From: JBBRMW01 sp965246845
GTDB lineage: Bacteria > Chloroflexota > Anaerolineae > Aggregatilineales > UBA2796
DNA: 64,000 bases
Direction of reading: 5' to 3'
NCBI GenBank assembly: GCA_965246845.1
Contig: CBDFFR010000012.1
Span: forward strand, 1,054,001-1,118,000
A model generated the notes under the pieces. That model worked only from the letters and a program-made list of their open reading frames with translations, made no database searches and was not told where the DNA came from. The translations under genes and the position numbers were made by a program. Shown in pieces: positions 60,832 through 64,000 of this stretch (the stretch's first letter is position 1; each line of letters begins with the position of its first letter).

Positions 60832-63228
60832 ATGACTTACTCGATACACAAGGCCGGGGTGATCGGTTCCGGGACAATGGGCAGCGGGATCGCCGCGCTG
60901 CTGGCCGGGGTTGGCATTCCTGTCCTGCTGCTCGACATTGCTGCCAAAGGGACAAACCCCGACGATGCGCCCGCCAAGCGCAACGCCGTCGTGCTGGATA
61001 ACCTGAACAAACTGCGCAAGAGCCGCCCCGCACAGCTTTTCACGCCTGCCGATGCCGACCTGATCACGCCCGGCAACCTCGCGGACAATATGGAATGGCT
61101 TGCCGATTGTGACTGGATCATTGAGGTCATTGTTGAACGGCTGGATGTAAAGCAAGACCTGATGGCGAAATTGGAAGAGGTCCGCAAGCCGGGGACAATC
61201 ATCAGCAGCAACACCTCCGGCCTCTCGATCAACGCCATTGCGCAAGGTCGTACAGAAGACTTTCGCCGCCACTTCCTCGGTACACATTTCTTCAACCCGC
61301 CGCGCTATCTGCAACTTCTGGAAGTCATCCCCGGCGCGGATACCGACCCCGAACTCGTGCAGTTCTTCCAGCACTTCGGCGCAGAGACGCTCGGCAAGGG
61401 CGTCGTCCTCGCGAAGGATACGCCCAATTTCATCGCGAACCGCTTTATCAGCATTGCGGGCAACTTCGCGACCGCCTATGGTATCCAGCACGGCTACACC
61501 ATCGAGGAGGTGGACACGCTGACCGGACCAATCATTGGCCGCCCGAAATCCGGCACATTCCGCCTGAGCGACATTGTGGGCAACGATATATCGATGCACG
61601 TTGCGCTCAACCTCTACGATGCGATCCCGGATGACCAGTCACGCGAGATCATCAAAGACCCCGGCGTGACACGCGTTTACAACTTTCTGCTTGAGCGCGG
61701 CTGGCTCGGTAACAAGAGTGGGCAGGGCTTCTATAAGCGCGTCGATGTGCATGGCGATAAACAATTCTGGCCGCTCGATTTGAACACGATGGAGTATATT
61801 GCTCCGATTCCAGTGCGCTTCGAGTCGATTGGCAAGCACCGCAAGGTCGAAGACACGGGCGCGCGGATCAAGGCGCTGATTGGCGAAAGCGACCGCGCCG
61901 CGCAGTTCATCTGGCACTTGCACGCTTTCTACCTCGCCTATGCGTCGCGCCACCTGCTCGAAATCGCCGATAGCATCACGAGCATCGACAACGCGAATAA
62001 ATGGGGCTTCGCGCATGAAATGGGACCCTTCGAGATTTGGGACGCGCTCGGCGTGCGTGAGACGATCCCGCGCATGGAAGCGGATGGCTACGCGGTCGCG
62101 GAATGGGTGAAAGAGATGCTCAGCAAGGGCATCGAGACGTTCTACCAGCGCGACGCACACGGCAACGTTGTCGGCGTCTACGATCCGCAAAAGGGCGCAT
62201 ATGCGGCGCTGCTGAAGGACAAAAACGTGATCGTCCTGCGCGACCTGACGCGCGCGGGCAAGGTCCTCGACCGTAACGGCAGCGCCAGCCTGATCAATCT
62301 GGGTGACGGCGTGGCGCTCATCGAATTTCACACCAAGGTAAACGCCCTCGATGAAGACATCTTCAACCTGATCCACAGCAGCATCGACCGCGCCGAAAAG
62401 GAATTCACCGGACTCGTCCTCGGCAATCAGGGCAGCCTGTTCAGCGGCGGCGCGAACCTGTTCCTCTTTGCGATGCTCGCGCAGAGCGGGCAGGACGCCG
62501 AACTCGAACGCGCGATCCGCTACGGTCAGGAGACGGCGCAACGCATCCGCTTCTCACCCAAACCCGTCGTGGCCGCGCCCTTCGACCGCACGCTCGGCGG
62601 CGGTACGGAAATGTCACTCGCGGCAGCGCGCATCGTCGCGCACTCGGAATTGTATATGGGGCTGGTCGAACTCGGTGTCGGCCTCGTGCCGGGATGGGGC
62701 GGCTGCAAGGAACTCCTGCGGCGCATCGTCACGCCTGTGATGCAAACCCCGAATGCAGACCCGCTCCCGCATTTGCAGAAAGTCTTTGAAAATATCGGCC
62801 TCGCGAAGGTGAGCGAGAGCGCGATGCAGGCGCGCGAGATGGGCTTCCTCATCAGCGGAGACCGGATCGTGATGAACCGCGCGCACCAGATCGCGGAAGC
62901 CAAACGCGCCGTACTAGAACTCGCCGAAGACGGGTATGTCGCGCCGCAATCCGCGAAAATCTATGCGGCGGGGCGCGACGCGAAGGCCGCGTTGCAAGTC
63001 GGCGTGTTCATGATGCGCGACGGCGGCTACATCTCCGATTACGACAAGCACCTCGCGGACAAGCTGATTCATGTCCTGTGCGGCGGCAACCTGACCGCGC
63101 CAACGTTCGTGGATGAGCAGTACATCCTCGACCTTGAACGTGAGGCGATTCTCTCGCTCGTGACGAACCCGAAGACGCAGGAGCGGATCGGGTATATGTT
63201 GCAGCATGGGAAGCCGTTGCGGAACTGA
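60832..63228 (+). CDS. 3-hydroxyacyl-CoA dehydrogenase / enoyl-CoA hydratase (FadN/FadB-like)
   Basis: 798 residues. N-terminal NAD-binding GVIGSGTMGSGIAALLAGVG, IIEVIVERLDVKQDLMAKLE, ISSNTSGLSINAIAQG, GTHFFNPPRYLQLLEVIPG (catalytic His), TPNFIANR; C-terminal dehydrogenase domain. From about 490 an enoyl-CoA hydratase-like domain: GLVLGNQGSLFSGGANLFLF, RTLGGGTEMSLAAARIVAHS, LVELGVGLVPGWGGCKELLR, with both catalytic Glu positions occupied. The order HAD then hydratase is that of the Bacillus FadN type. Fatty-acid beta-oxidation. -10 TATAAT at 60787. Confidence 0.93.
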   Translation: MTYSIHKAGVIGSGTMGSGIAALLAGVGIPVLLLDIAAKGTNPDDAPAKRNAVVLDNLNKLRKSRPAQLFTPADADLITPGNLADNMEWLADCDWIIEVIVERLDVKQDLMAKLEEVRKPGTIISSNTSGLSINAIAQGRTEDFRRHFLGTHFFNPPRYLQLLEVIPGADTDPELVQFFQHFGAETLGKGVVLAKDTPNFIANRFISIAGNFATAYGIQHGYTIEEVDTLTGPIIGRPKSGTFRLSDIVGNDISMHVALNLYDAIPDDQSREIIKDPGVTRVYNFLLERGWLGNKSGQGFYKRVDVHGDKQFWPLDLNTMEYIAPIPVRFESIGKHRKVEDTGARIKALIGESDRAAQFIWHLHAFYLAYASRHLLEIADSITSIDNANKWGFAHEMGPFEIWDALGVRETIPRMEADGYAVAEWVKEMLSKGIETFYQRDAHGNVVGVYDPQKGAYAALLKDKNVIVLRDLTRAGKVLDRNGSASLINLGDGVALIEFHTKVNALDEDIFNLIHSSIDRAEKEFTGLVLGNQGSLFSGGANLFLFAMLAQSGQDAELERAIRYGQETAQRIRFSPKPVVAAPFDRTLGGGTEMSLAAARIVAHSELYMGLVELGVGLVPGWGGCKELLRRIVTPVMQTPNADPLPHLQKVFENIGLAKVSESAMQAREMGFLISGDRIVMNRAHQIAEAKRAVLELAEDGYVAPQSAKIYAAGRDAKAALQVGVFMMRDGGYISDYDKHLADKLIHVLCGGNLTAPTFVDEQYILDLEREAILSLVTNPKTQERIGYMLQHGKPLRN

Positions 63229-63244
63229 GCGGATAGGGCCATCT

Positions 63245-63264
63245 GAGCCGGATTACTCCGGCTC
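63245..63264. terminator. hairpin between convergent genes
   Basis: GAGCCGG / CCGGCTC with a 6-nt loop in the 45-nt gap between the two convergent stops. No clear T-run on either side, so a weak bidirectional terminator at best. Confidence 0.45.
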
Positions 63265-63273
63265 GCTGGTTGG

Positions 63274-63999
63274 TTAAATCAGATTTGTGCCGAAGTCTTC
63301 ATCGAAGACGCGCCAAACGCTGTGGATGTGTTTGCCATCGTTGCGCGAGTCATCGAATTCGAGCAGGAACGTCGGTCCTTGCAGGCGGTAGTAGTGCGGC
63401 TTATAGGCTTCGCGCGTGCCAGCCCACCCGAACTGAATGTTATCCAACCCGGCCTTGCTGATGCGCTCGTAATGCTGGGTCGCAATGACTTCCGGCAGCA
63501 CCGCCAGATAGGTTTTGACGATCTCCACGACGAGCTTTTGCTGCTCTGCGGTGAGCGTACTATATGGGATGCCGACCGATGGCAATGGCTCGACTTTCGG
63601 TTTGTTGCTCGTGATGTGTTCGTTCAGCGTGCTTTGCTGGAAGATTGCGACCGCGCGCTGCTTGTCGGTCAGCGAGTTGACCAGCTCGTTGGCGGCGTCC
63701 TCTTCGCGCGGCATCGCACGTGTGCCATCGCTGGCGAAGGTCGGCCACGCACCGAGGAAGAATGGCGTCATGATTATCTGTTCGCCGACGACAGTAAATT
63801 GCCGCGAGAGGTGATGCCCCTCGAAGCGCCAGCCCCATTGTGCCGCACCGGGCGTACCGAAGACGGTCACGAAGTAGAGCGTTGGATCGCTGTTGAGTTC
63901 CTTTTGCAGCGCCATGATGTCGAGCGCCTTTTTGTAACCCGTCTCCGATGTGCTGACGCGCAGCAAAGAGAGCGCGAGCATTTTTTGCGGTTGGGTCAT
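63274..63999 (-). CDS. DUF3500 family protein (partial, N-terminus outside window)
   Basis: 241 residues visible. The frame begins with an ATG at the window edge, but DUF3500 proteins are longer, so it probably continues outside. Key part: VFGTPGAAQWGWRFEGHHLS, then RQFTVVGEQIIMTPFFLGAW and HYYRLQGPTFLLEFDDSRND, the family hallmark G-W-x-x-x-G-H-H-x-S with paired His. Function unknown. Confidence 0.85.
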   Translation of the reverse strand: MTQPQKMLALSLLRVSTSETGYKKALDIMALQKELNSDPTLYFVTVFGTPGAAQWGWRFEGHHLSRQFTVVGEQIIMTPFFLGAWPTFASDGTRAMPREEDAANELVNSLTDKQRAVAIFQQSTLNEHITSNKPKVEPLPSVGIPYSTLTAEQQKLVVEIVKTYLAVLPEVIATQHYERISKAGLDNIQFGWAGTREAYKPHYYRLQGPTFLLEFDDSRNDGKHIHSVWRVFDEDFGTNLI

Positions 64000-64000
64000 G

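Overview
The window looks like chromosomal DNA of a high-GC bacterium, most likely a member of the Chloroflexota (Anaerolineae-like). This is inferred from the order tRNA-Trp, secE, nusG, rplK, rplA close to tuf with two tRNA-Thr genes, from long acidic N-terminal extensions on SecE and NusG, from family-39-like polytopic membrane proteins, and from sugar-uptake genes of a heterotroph. No taxonomic marker was searched, so this stays an inference.

Layout. 1-7.1 kb: the end of a MutS-like gene, a sugar-phosphate SIS protein, a secreted peptidase-like hydrolase, a DsbA-like lipoprotein, MsrB, and an ECF sigma/anti-sigma/membrane protein/phosphatase operon. 7.2-9.6 kb: a decayed accessory patch with an IS982-like remnant joined to a broken CBM9-like gene, an intact class II aldolase and a truncated four-carbon-acid-sugar kinase. 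9.7-17.6 kb: an orphan zinc-type binding protein behind a Fur/Zur-like operator, two short-chain dehydrogenases, a DUF892 protein, a KTSC protein, a REC-histidine kinase, a structurally complete 991-bp insertion sequence with a 5-bp target duplication, and a response regulator. 17.7-23.9 kb: two polytopic membrane proteins, then rplA, rplK, nusG, secE and tRNA-Trp. 24-27.4 kb: mobile-element and gene remnants plus a lower-GC hydrolase separate that cluster from tuf and two tRNA-Thr genes. 27.4-43.4 kb: a MntA/HepT toxin-antitoxin pair and housekeeping genes (lepA, der, eda-like, pncB, E1 beta, pirin, zinc alcohol dehydrogenase). 43.4-45.4 kb: an unusual Clp-N/phosphotransferase fusion.

45.5-59.1 kb is the most interesting part, a sugar uptake and catabolism locus. 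It holds an enolase-superfamily dehydratase, an SDR, a Gfo/Idh/MocA dehydrogenase, rhamnose mutarotase, a TIM-barrel isomerase, a DeoR regulator fused to a sugar-binding-protein domain, a complete ribose-type ABC transporter, an SGNH esterase and an L-arabinose/L-fucose isomerase-like enzyme. The sensor domain of the regulator is closely similar to the transporter's own binding protein encoded next to it. The regulator could therefore read both the free imported sugar (binding-protein domain) and a phosphorylated intermediate (DeoR domain).

59.3-64 kb: a frameshifted IS982 element that ends inside a truncated zinc-binding-protein gene, a trifunctional-type 3-hydroxyacyl-CoA dehydrogenase/enoyl-CoA hydratase, and the end of a DUF3500 protein. 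A short palindromic repeat (GGGCGGA-8 nt-TCCGCCC) occurs three times between genes.
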